NCBI RefSeq assembly: GCF_021290385.1
Contig: NZ_CP089928.1
Location: forward strand, 2,464,501-2,528,500
Length of the DNA: 64,000 bases
From: Microbulbifer sp. YPW16
Lineage (GTDB): Bacteria > Pseudomonadota > Gammaproteobacteria > Pseudomonadales > Cellvibrionaceae
Direction of reading: 5' to 3'
Part shown: positions 7,411-16,462 of the stretch, one piece after another
How the letters are laid out: every line of letters starts with the position of its first letter
Position numbering within the stretch: the stretch's first letter is position 1
Program-made: the position numbers and the translations under genes
The notes under the pieces: generated by a model
Told to the model about the DNA's origin: nothing
Database searches by the model: none
The model's input: the letters and a program-made list of their open reading frames with translations, nothing else

Positions 7411-9276
7411 ATGGAACACGGCGGATTTCTCGTACAGGCAGTCATCTACCTGGCAGCTGCAGTGGTCGCGGTGCCGCTGGCCACGCGGCTGGGGCTGGGC
7501 TCGGTGCTCGGTTACCTGCTGGCCGGTGTCGCCATCGGTCCCCATGCCCTGGGCCTGGTGGGCGATACCACCGAGGAGCTGCATATCGCCGAGTTCGGTG
7601 TGGCGCTGATGCTATTCCTGATCGGCCTGGAACTGCAGCCGCGCAAGCTGTGGCAGATGCGCGGGGCCATCTTCGGCACCGGCAGCGCCCAGCTGGCACT
7701 GACCGCCGTGGCGGTGGCCCTGATCGCAATGCTGATGTACGAGGAGAGCTGGCGCGCGGCGCTGGCCATCGGCCTGATCCTGGGCCTGTCCTCCACCGCC
7801 ATCGTGCTGCAGTCGCTGACCGAGAAAAAACTGCTGCGCACCGAGGGTGGGCGCGGCGCCTTCGCGGTACTGCTGCTGCAGGACCTGGCGGTGATCCCGA
7901 TCCTGGCACTGCTGCCGCTGCTGTCGGGCAGCCCCCCGGAGCCGGACCAGGACGGCCTGTCGGGCTGGCGTTACGGCGCCGCGGTAATCGGCACCATGGT
8001 GGCCTTCGGCCTGGTGGGCCGCTATGTGCTGGGGCCGCTGCTGCGACTGGTCGCCGGCAGCCAGCTGCGGGAAATGTTTACCGTTACCTCGCTGCTGATT
8101 GTCATGGCCTCGGCGGCGGTGATGAGCTGGCTGGAACTGTCACCGGCACTGGGCACTTTCCTGGCCGGGGTGATCCTGGCGGAGAGTGAGTTCCGCCACG
8201 AACTGGAGGCGGATATCGAGCCCTTCAAGGGCCTGTTACTGGGGCTGTTCTTTATCGCCGTGGGCGCCAACCTGAATTTCAACCTGGTGGCGGAGTACCC
8301 GCTGCTGCTGCTGGGCCTGCTGGCCCTGCTGGTAGCGGTCAAGTTCGCGGTGCTGTTTCTGCTGGCCAGGGTGACCGGCATGTCCCGCGGCGAGGACTGG
8401 CTGTTTGCCCTGTCGCTGGCGCAGGCGGGGGAATTCGGCTTTGTGCTGGTGTCCTTCGCGGCCCAGAACCGTGTGCTCGACAGTGTGACCGGCAACCTGC
8501 TGATTGCCCTGATCGCCCTGTCCATGGCTATGACGCCGGTGCTGCTGCTGATTTATGAAAAGTGGATACAGCCACGCTATAGCGGGGGCAGCGACAGTGG
8601 GCGCGAGTCGGAAGAGGCGGCCCCACAGGATGAGGGCTCCCCGGTGATCATCGTCGGCTATGGCCGCTTCGGCCAGATCGCCGGGCGACTGCTGAATGCC
8701 TGCGGTTTTGAAACCACGCTGCTGGAGCGCAATGCCGCGCAACTGGACATGGTACGCCGCTATGGCATCAAGGCCTATTACGGCGATGCCTCGCGCGAGG
8801 ACCTGCTGCGTGCGGCCGGCGCCAAAAACGCGCGGGTAGTAATCCTGACGCTCAGCGACCAGGCCGCGTCACTGGAGATCGTCACCCAGCTGCAGAAGCA
8901 TTTCCCGCACCTGACCATCCTGGCGCGGGCGCGCAACCGCATGCATCACTATGCACTGATGGAAGCCGGGGTTAAGTATATTTTCCGCGAAACCGTGGAC
9001 TCGGCCCTGTCGATTGGCGAAAAAGCCCTGGAGTTGCTGGGCCTGAGCCCGCTGCAGGCACGGCGCGCGGCACGCAAGTTCAAGCAGCACGACCAGCGTA
9101 TGCTGGAGTCGCTGTTCCCCTACTGGCGCGACGAATCGCAGCATATTGCGCAGACCAAAATCTACCGCGAACAGCTGCTGCAGGCCCTGCGCGAGGACCG
9201 CCGCGACCGCGACCTGCACCTGGACCACCACTGGGACCGCGACGAAACTGCTTCCAAGCCGAAGGCCGGTATGTGA
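7411..9276 (+). CDS. CPA2 K+/H+ antiporter with RCK domain (KefB/KefC-like)
   Basis: A 621-residue protein with the Kef architecture: a 12-13 helix exchanger (residues 1-385, including GYLLAGVAIGPHALGLV and LGLSSTAIVLQSL), an acidic linker, then an RCK_N/TrkA-N domain starting at about residue 411, with the nucleotide-binding GYGRFGQ at about 417-423. The C-terminal tail is rich in Asp, Arg and His. E. coli Kef systems release K+ during electrophile stress and are gated by glutathione adducts; whether that applies here is not shown. No KefF/KefG ancillary gene is nearby. It follows the CPA1 gene in a likely operon. Confidence 0.88.
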   Translation: MEHGGFLVQAVIYLAAAVVAVPLATRLGLGSVLGYLLAGVAIGPHALGLVGDTTEELHIAEFGVALMLFLIGLELQPRKLWQMRGAIFGTGSAQLALTAVAVALIAMLMYEESWRAALAIGLILGLSSTAIVLQSLTEKKLLRTEGGRGAFAVLLLQDLAVIPILALLPLLSGSPPEPDQDGLSGWRYGAAVIGTMVAFGLVGRYVLGPLLRLVAGSQLREMFTVTSLLIVMASAAVMSWLELSPALGTFLAGVILAESEFRHELEADIEPFKGLLLGLFFIAVGANLNFNLVAEYPLLLLGLLALLVAVKFAVLFLLARVTGMSRGEDWLFALSLAQAGEFGFVLVSFAAQNRVLDSVTGNLLIALIALSMAMTPVLLLIYEKWIQPRYSGGSDSGRESEEAAPQDEGSPVIIVGYGRFGQIAGRLLNACGFETTLLERNAAQLDMVRRYGIKAYYGDASREDLLRAAGAKNARVVILTLSDQAASLEIVTQLQKHFPHLTILARARNRMHHYALMEAGVKYIFRETVDSALSIGEKALELLGLSPLQARRAARKFKQHDQRMLESLFPYWRDESQHIAQTKIYREQLLQALREDRRDRDLHLDHHWDRDETASKPKAGM

Positions 9277-9280
9277 TCCC

Positions 9281-9603
9281 TCAGTTGCCGCCACGCAGGC
9301 GGTAGTGCACAAAGATATTGCTGAATCTCTCTCTCGAGCGGCAGGGGGCGCCCCGCGGGACAGTCGCGCCCCCTCTTAGAACAGTATCTCCCCAAGTGCC
9401 AGCAGCAGGTGGTACCTGCGGCAATTGTGGTCCTCGATCAGTAGTGGCCACGGCTGGTCCACCTCCTGGTCGACATTGATGATCACACTGGCCACCTGGG
9501 TCCTGCCGCGGTCCCGGTGTGGCTTGAGCACCGCACCGGGGTTGTAACGCCGGATCCCGAACACATGGGTCGACGCCAGTCGCAAGTCACAGTTGGGACC
9601 CAC
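9281..9603 (-). pseudogene. Remnant of a 2OG-Fe(II) oxygenase-like gene
   Basis: The reverse strand carries decayed coding sequence. An open part (9376-9603) reads THVFGIRRYNPGAVLKPHRDR and then PWPLLIEDH and LALGEILF, matching the C-terminal half of prolyl-hydroxylase-like 2OG-Fe(II) proteins, with the HxD metal motif seen as HRD. A TAA at 9376-9378 stands where a Tyr is expected. Then EGARL continues in the same frame, GRPLPLE appears one frame away, and NIFVHYRLRGGN with a stop at 9281 in a third. So one nonsense change and two frameshifts are present, the second near a CT repeat at 9326-9335. The N-terminal part is missing: a stop lies just upstream at 9616. Confidence 0.7.
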
Positions 9604-9661
9604 CGGGCGACATCCTCAGCTGACTTCGCCCGGCTACACATTGCCGGGGTGGCAGGTGTTG

Positions 9662-11284
9662 TTACTTGCTGATGGTGAGGCTCGCCTCCAGCAGGTCCAC
9701 TTCCAGTACCAGCTGGCGATGGAGATCATCGTCGATCTTTCCTTCAATACGCAGGCGATACAGCTGTTCCCGTTCCGCCGACAGTGCTGCCAGGTGGTAC
9801 TCGCGCTTGTGATTGGCCAGTGCACGGTCCCGCCTGTTTCCGGCCCGGCCTCCCGCTTGCAACCGGCGCCGGTAGTGTTCGAGCAACTTGTCCACTGCTT
9901 GCAGGGCGGTGCCTTCCCCGTCTGCACCCAGGGATGCGCGCACTGATTCCAGGCTGGCAATGGCCGCCCGGGTCGCTGCCACGCGCGCCATCCGCTCATC
10001 GCCAGTCGTCGGCTGCTCGCGCACCCGCGGTAACCGCCGTACCAGTGGGGGCAGGGCGACACTTGCCAGCAGCAGGGAAAGCAGGATCACTCCCATGGCC
10101 AGCACAATCGCCAGCTGCCTGCCCGGAAACGGAGCACCGTCCGGCAACAGCAGTGGCAGCGACAACACCCCCGCCAGCGTCACAGCACCACGTACACCCG
10201 CAACCGCGGTAATCGCTACCAGTAACAGGCGCTCGCGCGCATTACGGATCTCGCGGTGAATGCGCGACAGGTAGATAGAGGCCCAGACCCAGGTGAAACG
10301 CAATAGCAGAAGCATGGTGGCGATGGCCGCGACATAGCCCAGCAGGACCCAGTTATCGACGATGGCACTGTGGCGTGCCCCGTCCAGGTCATCGGTCACC
10401 ACTCGCACCAGCTGTTCACCCAGCAGGATAAAGATTATCCCGTTGAGTATGGCCTGCAGCGTATCCCACACCGCGCCGCGCGCCATACGCGTGGCGGCCA
10501 GCTCCGGGCCGTACAGGCTCACGTAATGGGTCGCGATACCGGCGCTCGCCGCAGCCAGGATCCCTGAACCGCCAAGTTGTTCCGATGCCAGGTAGGCGGC
10601 AAAAGGCACGAGCAGGCTCACCAGGATCTGCACGCCGGTATCCTCGCCACCCAGGCGGCCCAGCCAGCGCAGTGCATAGCCACAGGCGAATGCAATTCCG
10701 GCACCCGTGGCGACACCGGCCACCACCATGCCAATAAAGCCCACCGCGGTCCCGGTCAACGAAAAACTGCCGGTGACCACCGCCGCCACGGCAAAGCGGA
10801 AAACATCCAGTCCGGAGGCGTCATTGAGTAAAGCCTCACCTTCGAGGATATGCCTCAGGCGCGGCGGCAGGGGGGTACTTCCCCGTACCGCGACCAGCGC
10901 CACCGCGTCGGTGGGCGCGAGAATGGCGGCTACGGCAAAAGCCACCGCCAGGGGTATTGACGGAATCAACCAGTGGATAAACAGGCCTACGCCCACCACT
11001 GTGAACAGCACCAGCCCCACTGCAAGCGTCAGTATCGGCCGCAGTTCACCGAAGAAGGTACCCTTGGGGATGCGCCAGCCGTCCAGGAACAGTAGCGGGG
11101 GGATAAACAGGAGGAAGAAGATTTCCGGGTCCAGGGGAATCCGCACGCCGGCGACACCGGCAAGCAGCACACCGATGGCAATCTGTACCAGCGGCAGCGG
11201 CACGCGCACGGGGCTCAGGCGGACGATGATTCCGCTCAGCGCCACGGCAGCCAGCAACACCAGGGACAGGACAACGTAATGCAT
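9662..11284 (-). CDS. CPA1 family Na+/H+ antiporter with C-terminal cytosolic tail
   Basis: A 540-residue antiporter of the NhaP/YjcE type. About 12 helices occupy residues 1-410; conserved motifs are LFIPPLLFLDGW, ILAPTDAVALVAV at about residue 120 and EGEALLNDASG at about 145. The last 130 residues are a charged, helical cytosolic tail, as in YjcE-like proteins. The frame extends upstream to 11485, but that stretch is Pro-rich and unlike the family; the ATG at 11284 starts directly at the first helix. It is the third antiporter in 5 kb and runs towards the other two. Confidence 0.85.
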   Translation of the reverse strand: MHYVVLSLVLLAAVALSGIIVRLSPVRVPLPLVQIAIGVLLAGVAGVRIPLDPEIFFLLFIPPLLFLDGWRIPKGTFFGELRPILTLAVGLVLFTVVGVGLFIHWLIPSIPLAVAFAVAAILAPTDAVALVAVRGSTPLPPRLRHILEGEALLNDASGLDVFRFAVAAVVTGSFSLTGTAVGFIGMVVAGVATGAGIAFACGYALRWLGRLGGEDTGVQILVSLLVPFAAYLASEQLGGSGILAAASAGIATHYVSLYGPELAATRMARGAVWDTLQAILNGIIFILLGEQLVRVVTDDLDGARHSAIVDNWVLLGYVAAIATMLLLLRFTWVWASIYLSRIHREIRNARERLLLVAITAVAGVRGAVTLAGVLSLPLLLPDGAPFPGRQLAIVLAMGVILLSLLLASVALPPLVRRLPRVREQPTTGDERMARVAATRAAIASLESVRASLGADGEGTALQAVDKLLEHYRRRLQAGGRAGNRRDRALANHKREYHLAALSAEREQLYRLRIEGKIDDDLHRQLVLEVDLLEASLTISK

Positions 11285-11519
11285 ACGGTTGGTCTTGGGA
11301 CCTGCAGGGGAAGTGGTGATAGCCTGTTTTCGCCGGGCAGAACGCCCCGCACGGGCACATAAGCCGGCGTCAATGCACTGCAGACCGGCGACGGCGCCAC
11401 AAGTTACCGGAGAGGTGAAAGTATAGAAGGGCGGCGGGAATGGCGGGGGCTCGACGGGATCGCCACTGCCCCCGGAACCCGCCATGCAGGTCCCGGGGAC
11501 AATATTATCGGGCGGCCGG

Positions 11520-13349
11520 TTACTCCACCGTCACAGACTTGGCCAGGTTGCGCGGCTGGTCCACATCGGTGCCCTTGAGCAGGGCCACGTGGTAGGAGAG
11601 CAACTGCAATGGCACCGTGTACAGGATCGGCGCCAGGCTGTCCGGGGCATCGGGTACTTCCACCACAGTGACACCCGGTTCGCTGGTAAAGCCCGCATTG
11701 GGGCTGGCAAACACAAAAAGCTCGCCGCCGCGGGCGCGCACTTCCTGCAGGTTGGACTTGAGTTTTTCCAGCAGCTCGTCGTTGGGTGCCACCACCACTA
11801 CCGGCATGTCGCCATCCACCAGCGCCAGCGGCCCGTGCTTCAGCTCACCGGCGGGGTAGGCCTCGGCGTGGATATAGGAAATTTCCTTGAGCTTCAGCGC
11901 GCCCTCGAGGGCGATCGGGTATTCGACCCCGCGGCCCAGGAACAGGGTGTGGTGTTTTTCCGCGAAGGCCTCGCTGGTGGCCTGCACCAGCTTGTCGAGG
12001 CCGGTGAATTCCTCCATCAGGCCCGGCAGCTGGTGCAGGGCCTGCACCAGTTCGGCCTCGCGCCCGGCAGACAGGCCGTTGACCTTGGCCAGCGCGATAC
12101 AGAACAGCTGCAGGGCCACCAGCTGGGTGGTGAACGCCTTGGTAGAGGCCACGCCGATCTCCGGCCCTGCCTCGGTCATCAGCGACAGCTCCGATTCCCG
12201 TACCAGCGAACTGTTGGGCACATTGCAGATGGTCATCGAGGCCAGGTAACCCAGCTCCTTCGCCTGGCGCAGTGCCGCCAGGGTGTCGGCGGTCTCACCG
12301 GACTGGGAAATGGTGACAAACAGGGTGCCGGGACGCACCGCGGTGCGGCGGTAACGGATCTCGCTGGCCACCTCCACCGCGCAGGGAATACCGGCCCAGT
12401 CTTCCAGCCAGTAGCGCGCCACCAGCCCGGCGTGGTAGCTGGTGCCACAGGCGACAATCTGCACCTGTTTTACCTCCGGCAGGATTTCGTTGGCGCGGGT
12501 CCCCAGTGCCTCGGCCAGCACCGACTCGCTGCCGATGCGGCCGGCGAGGGTGGCCCGCACGACTTCCGGCTGCTCGAAGATTTCCTTCTGCATAAAGTGG
12601 CGATAGCGCCCCTTGTCCGCCACATCGTGGCCACCGTCGAGTTTCTGCACCGGGCGGCTCACTTCCTGGCCGGCGCGATCGAAAATGGCAATACCATCGA
12701 GTGTCACCTGGGCCACATCGCCTTCCTCCAGGAATACGAAGCGGTCGGTGACCTGGCGCAGGGCCATGGGATCGGAGGCGATAAAGTTTTCCTCGATGCC
12801 CACACCGATCACCAGGGGACTTCCGGCACGCGCGCAGACCAGGGTCTGTGGTTCCCGGGCACTGATCACCCCCAGGGCATAGGCACCCTCGAGCTCACGG
12901 GTGGCGGCGGTCACAGCCTCCAGCAGGCCCAGGCCCTCGCTGGCCAGGGAGTGGACCAGGTGCACCACCACCTCGGTATCGGTATCGGAGGCAAACTCAT
13001 AGCCCAGGCCCTGCAGGCGGGCCCGCAGGTCGCGGTAGTTCTCGATGATGCCGTTGTGGACCAGGGCGATATCACCAGACACGTGCGGATGGGAGTTGAG
13101 GTCTGAGGGCACTCCGTGGGTGGCCCAGCGGGTATGGGCAATGCCCAGCCGACCCGTCGCCGGCTGTGCCGCCAGCCGCGCCTCGAGTTCCGCAACCTTG
13201 CCCTCGCTCTTGCGCAGCTGCAGTTGCTGCCCGCCATCCACCAGGCAGACACCGGCGGAGTCGTAGCCCCGGTACTCCAGCCGCCGCAGCCCCTCCAGCA
13301 GGATTTCGTTCACATTGCGCTGGGCCAGCGCGCCGACAATGCCACACAT
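11520..13349 (-). CDS. glmS: Glutamine-fructose-6-phosphate aminotransferase
   Basis: A 609-residue GlmS, the usual length. The N-terminal glutaminase begins [12 protein letters not shown], with the catalytic Cys exposed after Met removal and the conserved [10 protein letters not shown]; two SIS domains follow (CGTSYHAG and [12 protein letters not shown]), and the protein ends in the family NLAKSVTVE. It makes glucosamine-6-phosphate for peptidoglycan and lipopolysaccharide. The regulator gene glmR lies directly upstream on the same strand, and glmU lies further upstream beyond an inserted operon. Confidence 0.98.
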   Translation of the reverse strand: MCGIVGALAQRNVNEILLEGLRRLEYRGYDSAGVCLVDGGQQLQLRKSEGKVAELEARLAAQPATGRLGIAHTRWATHGVPSDLNSHPHVSGDIALVHNGIIENYRDLRARLQGLGYEFASDTDTEVVVHLVHSLASEGLGLLEAVTAATRELEGAYALGVISAREPQTLVCARAGSPLVIGVGIEENFIASDPMALRQVTDRFVFLEEGDVAQVTLDGIAIFDRAGQEVSRPVQKLDGGHDVADKGRYRHFMQKEIFEQPEVVRATLAGRIGSESVLAEALGTRANEILPEVKQVQIVACGTSYHAGLVARYWLEDWAGIPCAVEVASEIRYRRTAVRPGTLFVTISQSGETADTLAALRQAKELGYLASMTICNVPNSSLVRESELSLMTEAGPEIGVASTKAFTTQLVALQLFCIALAKVNGLSAGREAELVQALHQLPGLMEEFTGLDKLVQATSEAFAEKHHTLFLGRGVEYPIALEGALKLKEISYIHAEAYPAGELKHGPLALVDGDMPVVVVAPNDELLEKLKSNLQEVRARGGELFVFASPNAGFTSEPGVTVVEVPDAPDSLAPILYTVPLQLLSYHVALLKGTDVDQPRNLAKSVTVE

Positions 13350-13362
13350 AGGAAAACCTCAG

Positions 13363-13374
13363 TTTCGATTCTTT
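13363..13374 (-). promoter_or_regulatory. Candidate GlmR operator upstream of glmS
   Basis: TTTCGATTCTTT lies 14 bases upstream of the glmS start. The same 8-base core TTTCGATT recurs in reverse orientation upstream of glmR (14230-14237). DeoR-family operators such as those of AgaR contain repeated TTTCGTTT-like elements. Assignment by analogy. Confidence 0.4.
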
Positions 13375-13421
13375 ACCGACCCATCTACCCCAGGTAAACC
13401 GGCCACAAACTCTCACTTGCC

Positions 13422-14192
13422 TCAGGCGTGAGTGCCCACTTCGGCACACACCACCCGCACCCCGAGCCGTTCCAGCGCGGTGCGCGCCCCATCACCCAGC
13501 CCGGCATCAGTCACCAGGGTATTCACCTGGTCCCAGGGCAGTTCCTGGTTGGGAATCCGTCGCCCCACCTTGCTGGACTCGGCCAGGACCACCACCTCGC
13601 GGGCCACCTCCGCCATTACCCGGGAGAGGCCGATCTGCTCATTGAATGTGCAGGTACCACGCTCCAGGTCTATGCCGTCGGCGCCGATAAAGGCCTGGTC
13701 GAAGTCGTAGCCGCGCAGGACCTGTTCCGCCACGCGCCCCTGGAACGCCTCGAAATGCGGGTCCCAGGTCCCCCCGGTCATCAGCAGGGTGGGCTCGTTC
13801 TCCAGCTCCCGCAGCGCGTTGGCCACATGCAGGGAGTTGGTCATGACTACCAGGCCGCGCCGGTGGTCGAGCTCGGGAATCATCGCCGCGGTAGTGCGGC
13901 CGTAATCAATCACGATACGGTGGTGATCCGGTATCAATCCGGCCGCGGCGCGGCCGATGGCCCGCTTGACCTCGGAGGGGGCCTCTTCCACCACCAGCTC
14001 CCGTGGCACCGGGATGGCGCCGCCATGGCGGCGCAGCAACAGGCCGTGGCCCTCCATGGTGGTGAGGTCCTTGCGAATCGTAACCTCGGAAGTTTCGAAT
14101 TTCCGTGCAAGCTGTTCCACGCTGGCCTCTCCCGCTTCGTTCAGGAGGGCCATGATCTGGTGCCGGCGTTGCTGGGTGTTGCGCTTTGACAT
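13422..14192 (-). CDS. glmR: DeoR family regulator of glmS (GlmR)
   Basis: A 256-residue DeoR/GlpR regulator. The N-terminal winged helix-turn-helix is at residues 1-58 (RHQIMALLNEAGEASVEQLA, then VTIRKDLTTME and the GLLLRRHGGA wing), followed by the sugar-phosphate sensor domain (TNSLHVANAL, LMTGGTWD and FIGADGID). The ligand is probably a sugar phosphate such as GlcN6P. Its place directly upstream of glmS matches glmR in Pseudomonas aeruginosa. The 72-base gap to glmS leaves room for a separate glmS promoter. The inverted repeat just upstream of its start suggests autoregulation. Confidence 0.88.
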   Translation of the reverse strand: MSKRNTQQRRHQIMALLNEAGEASVEQLARKFETSEVTIRKDLTTMEGHGLLLRRHGGAIPVPRELVVEEAPSEVKRAIGRAAAGLIPDHHRIVIDYGRTTAAMIPELDHRRGLVVMTNSLHVANALRELENEPTLLMTGGTWDPHFEAFQGRVAEQVLRGYDFDQAFIGADGIDLERGTCTFNEQIGLSRVMAEVAREVVVLAESSKVGRRIPNQELPWDQVNTLVTDAGLGDGARTALERLGVRVVCAEVGTHA

Positions 14193-14200
14193 GGTGCATC

Positions 14201-14237
14201 AAGTTTCACTTCGAAACTTAAAGATAGCAAATCGAAA
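14201..14237 (-). promoter_or_regulatory. Candidate GlmR autoregulatory operator
   Basis: A perfect 7-bp inverted repeat AAGTTTC (14201-14207) and GAAACTT (14213-14219) starts 9 bases upstream of the glmR start, followed by AATCGAAA (14230-14237), the reverse of the TTTCGATT element found upstream of glmS. The block is AT-rich against its surroundings. Likely operator by position and by DeoR family habit. Confidence 0.5.
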
Positions 14238-14300
14238 GGAAAGTTCCCAAGGAAAATTTTCACATCGCTGGAAGCAGGGACTGCAATAGAGCCTGCGAGG

Positions 14301-15482
14301 CTAGCTGGACAGGGCGTTCACCAGGGCCTGTAAAAAACGCGCCAGCTCGCCGCCGGTCACTGCCCGGTGATCGGCACTGACCGACAGGGGCAGGAGCGGA
14401 CGGGCCGCGGGCTTGCCCCCCACGGCGACCACCCCGTCGTAGGTACGGCCGGCCCCGACAATCGCCACAGTGGGTGGCATCACTACCGGGGTGGCATAGC
14501 GCCCGCCCAGGGCACCGAAGTTCGACAGCAGGATGGTTCCCCCCTGCAGGTCCTCGCGGGCGATACCGGTTTCGCGGGCCTGGTCCTTGTACTCACCTAT
14601 CTGCTGCAGCAGGTCAGCATCGCTGCAACTCGCCACGTCCCGCAGCACCGGCACGAACAGGCCGCGGGGAGAGTCCACCGCCAGGCCGATATTGATCGCC
14701 GCTGATGGCTGCAGCTGCCCGTCCTCGTAGAGCGCATTGAGGTGCGGCTCTTCCACACACGCCTGCTGTATCGCGCGGACCAGTCGTACCGTGGCGTTCT
14801 GTTCGCCCCACCAGCTGGAGATATCCACCTCGTCGCACAGGGTCATCGGTGCCACCTGGTCCCTGGACCGGCTCATGGCCAGTGCCATTGCCCGCCGCGC
14901 CGGGGAATCCGCCGGGCCAGCCACGCCCTGTTTGCGCTCGCCTGTTTCCCGCTGTGCCGCCGTGGCGGCAGGCCCTTTCTCGCGATCCCCGGCCAGCCGG
15001 CGCACTTCGGCCTCGGTAAACCGTGCTTCCCGCGGTTGGTGCCGCTCCAGGTCGACCCCCAGCCGACGCGCCAGGGCACGCACACCCGGGGTCGCCCGGC
15101 GTGCCTCCCGCTCTCCCGGCGCCTGTTCACTGCCCAGCATCTCGCTGCCGCCCTGGATACGGCCAACCACGGTGCCGGCATCGGCCGCCGCTGTTTCCTC
15201 CGCCGGTGGCGCAGTTTTTTCGCCGGTTTCCCGCCCGGTTTCGGCCCCGCTGTCGGCAAAGCCCACCAGTGGCTCGCCTACCTCGACCGTGTCACCTTCA
15301 GCGGCGTAGAGCTTTTCCACGATACCGCCACGGGGGGCGGGCACCTCCACCAGGGCCTTGGCCGTTTCCACCGTAACCAGGCTGTCGTGGGCGCCGATGG
15401 AGTCCCCCTCGGCCACATGCCATTCGCGGATCACCGCATCCGGCAATCCCTCCCCCAGGTCCGGCAGCTTGAACACCTTCAT
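14301..15482 (-). CDS. 2-oxoacid dehydrogenase E2 acyltransferase
   Basis: A 393-residue E2 subunit. A single lipoyl domain covers residues 1-75, with the lipoyl Lys in VETAKALVEV. After an acidic Ala/Glu-rich linker comes a peripheral subunit-binding domain (TPGVRALARRLGVDLE) and the catalytic acyltransferase domain from about residue 165. The terminal active-site motif reads SADHRAVTGGELARF: the catalytic His is kept, but the usual Asp-Gly after it is Thr-Gly. The start overlaps the E1 beta stop (ATGA), so the three genes form one operon. No E3 gene is present; a dehydrogenase encoded elsewhere must complete the complex. Pyruvate or branched-chain oxoacids are the likely substrates. Confidence 0.88.
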   Translation of the reverse strand: MKVFKLPDLGEGLPDAVIREWHVAEGDSIGAHDSLVTVETAKALVEVPAPRGGIVEKLYAAEGDTVEVGEPLVGFADSGAETGRETGEKTAPPAEETAAADAGTVVGRIQGGSEMLGSEQAPGEREARRATPGVRALARRLGVDLERHQPREARFTEAEVRRLAGDREKGPAATAAQRETGERKQGVAGPADSPARRAMALAMSRSRDQVAPMTLCDEVDISSWWGEQNATVRLVRAIQQACVEEPHLNALYEDGQLQPSAAINIGLAVDSPRGLFVPVLRDVASCSDADLLQQIGEYKDQARETGIAREDLQGGTILLSNFGALGGRYATPVVMPPTVAIVGAGRTYDGVVAVGGKPAARPLLPLSVSADHRAVTGGELARFLQALVNALSS

Positions 15483-16462
15483 GCCGGGTACTCCAGGGTG
15501 CGGCGAACACCGGCCAGGATTCGGTCCACGTCAGGCAGGTAGTGGTTCTCCAGCCGGTAGTAGGGCATCACCGTGTCATAACCGGTAACCCGGCATACCG
15601 GCGCGTCGAGCAGGTCGAAGGCGTACTCATTGACCTGGGCAATGATCTCCGCTCCCAGGCCTCCAAACCGTGCCGCCTCATGGATAACAACGCAACGGCG
15701 GGTTTTCTCCAGTGAGTCGATGATGGTGTGGATATCCAGGGGCTTGAGGGTGGCCGGGTCGATCACCTCTGCCTCCACACCCTCACTGGCGAGCGCCTCG
15801 GCCGCCGCGAGGGTCTCCTTCAGTGCGGCACCCCAGGCCACCAGGGTGATATCGGAACCCTCGCGCAGGCGGAAACAATGATCCAGCGGCAACGCCTCGC
15901 CATCATCCGGCACTTCCTGGCGGGCGGCGCGATAGATCCGTTTGGGCTCGAGAAATACCACCGGGTCTGGGTCGCGGATGGCGGCCAGCAGCAGGCCGTA
16001 GGCGCGTGCAGGTGAAGACGGCACCACCACCCGGAGTCCGGGAATATGGGCGAAGAGTGCCTCGGTACTCTCGGAGTGATGCTCCGGGGCGTGAATCCCG
16101 CCGCCGTAGGGGGCGCGATAGACTATGGGGCAGGACAGGCGGCCACGGGTGCGGTTGCGCAACCGGGCGGCATGGTTGAGTACCTGGTCGAACCCGGGAT
16201 AGATAAAGCCCATAAACTGGAATTCCGCCACCGGCCGCAAGCCCTGGGCCGCCATGCCGATGGCGATGCCGGCAATCATATTCTCTGCCAGCGGTGTATC
16301 CAGTACCCGGTCAGTGCCAAATTCGGCCTGCAGCCCGTCGGTGGCGCGGAAGACACCGCCGTTGACGCCCACATCCTGGCCGAACACCACCACCCGCTTG
16401 TCCTGGCGCAGTTCGTGGGCCAGGGCGAGTGTCACCGCCTCAACCAGGGTGATGGCGGCCAT
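15479..16462 (-). CDS. 2-oxoacid dehydrogenase E1 beta subunit
   Basis: A 327-residue transketolase-like E1 beta subunit of the branched-chain/pyruvate type. Motifs include ITLVEAVTLALAHEL, VFGQDVGVNGGVFRAT, DTPLAENMIAGIAIGMA, YGGGIHAPEHHSES and IDPATLKPLDIHTI. It contributes to the thiamine diphosphate site at the interface with the alpha subunit. The start at 16462 overlaps the E1 alpha stop by one base (TGATG); an upstream in-frame start at 16507 would add an Arg-rich stretch unlike the family. The stop overlaps the E2 start. Confidence 0.93.
   Translation of the reverse strand: MAAITLVEAVTLALAHELRQDKRVVVFGQDVGVNGGVFRATDGLQAEFGTDRVLDTPLAENMIAGIAIGMAAQGLRPVAEFQFMGFIYPGFDQVLNHAARLRNRTRGRLSCPIVYRAPYGGGIHAPEHHSESTEALFAHIPGLRVVVPSSPARAYGLLLAAIRDPDPVVFLEPKRIYRAARQEVPDDGEALPLDHCFRLREGSDITLVAWGAALKETLAAAEALASEGVEAEVIDPATLKPLDIHTIIDSLEKTRRCVVIHEAARFGGLGAEIIAQVNEYAFDLLDAPVCRVTGYDTVMPYYRLENHYLPDVDRILAGVRRTLEYPA

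Noticed and set aside
11484-13106. A plus-strand open frame of 540 codons opposite glmS
   Set aside because: Antisense to a gene with full-length GlmS motifs; no motif in the shadow.
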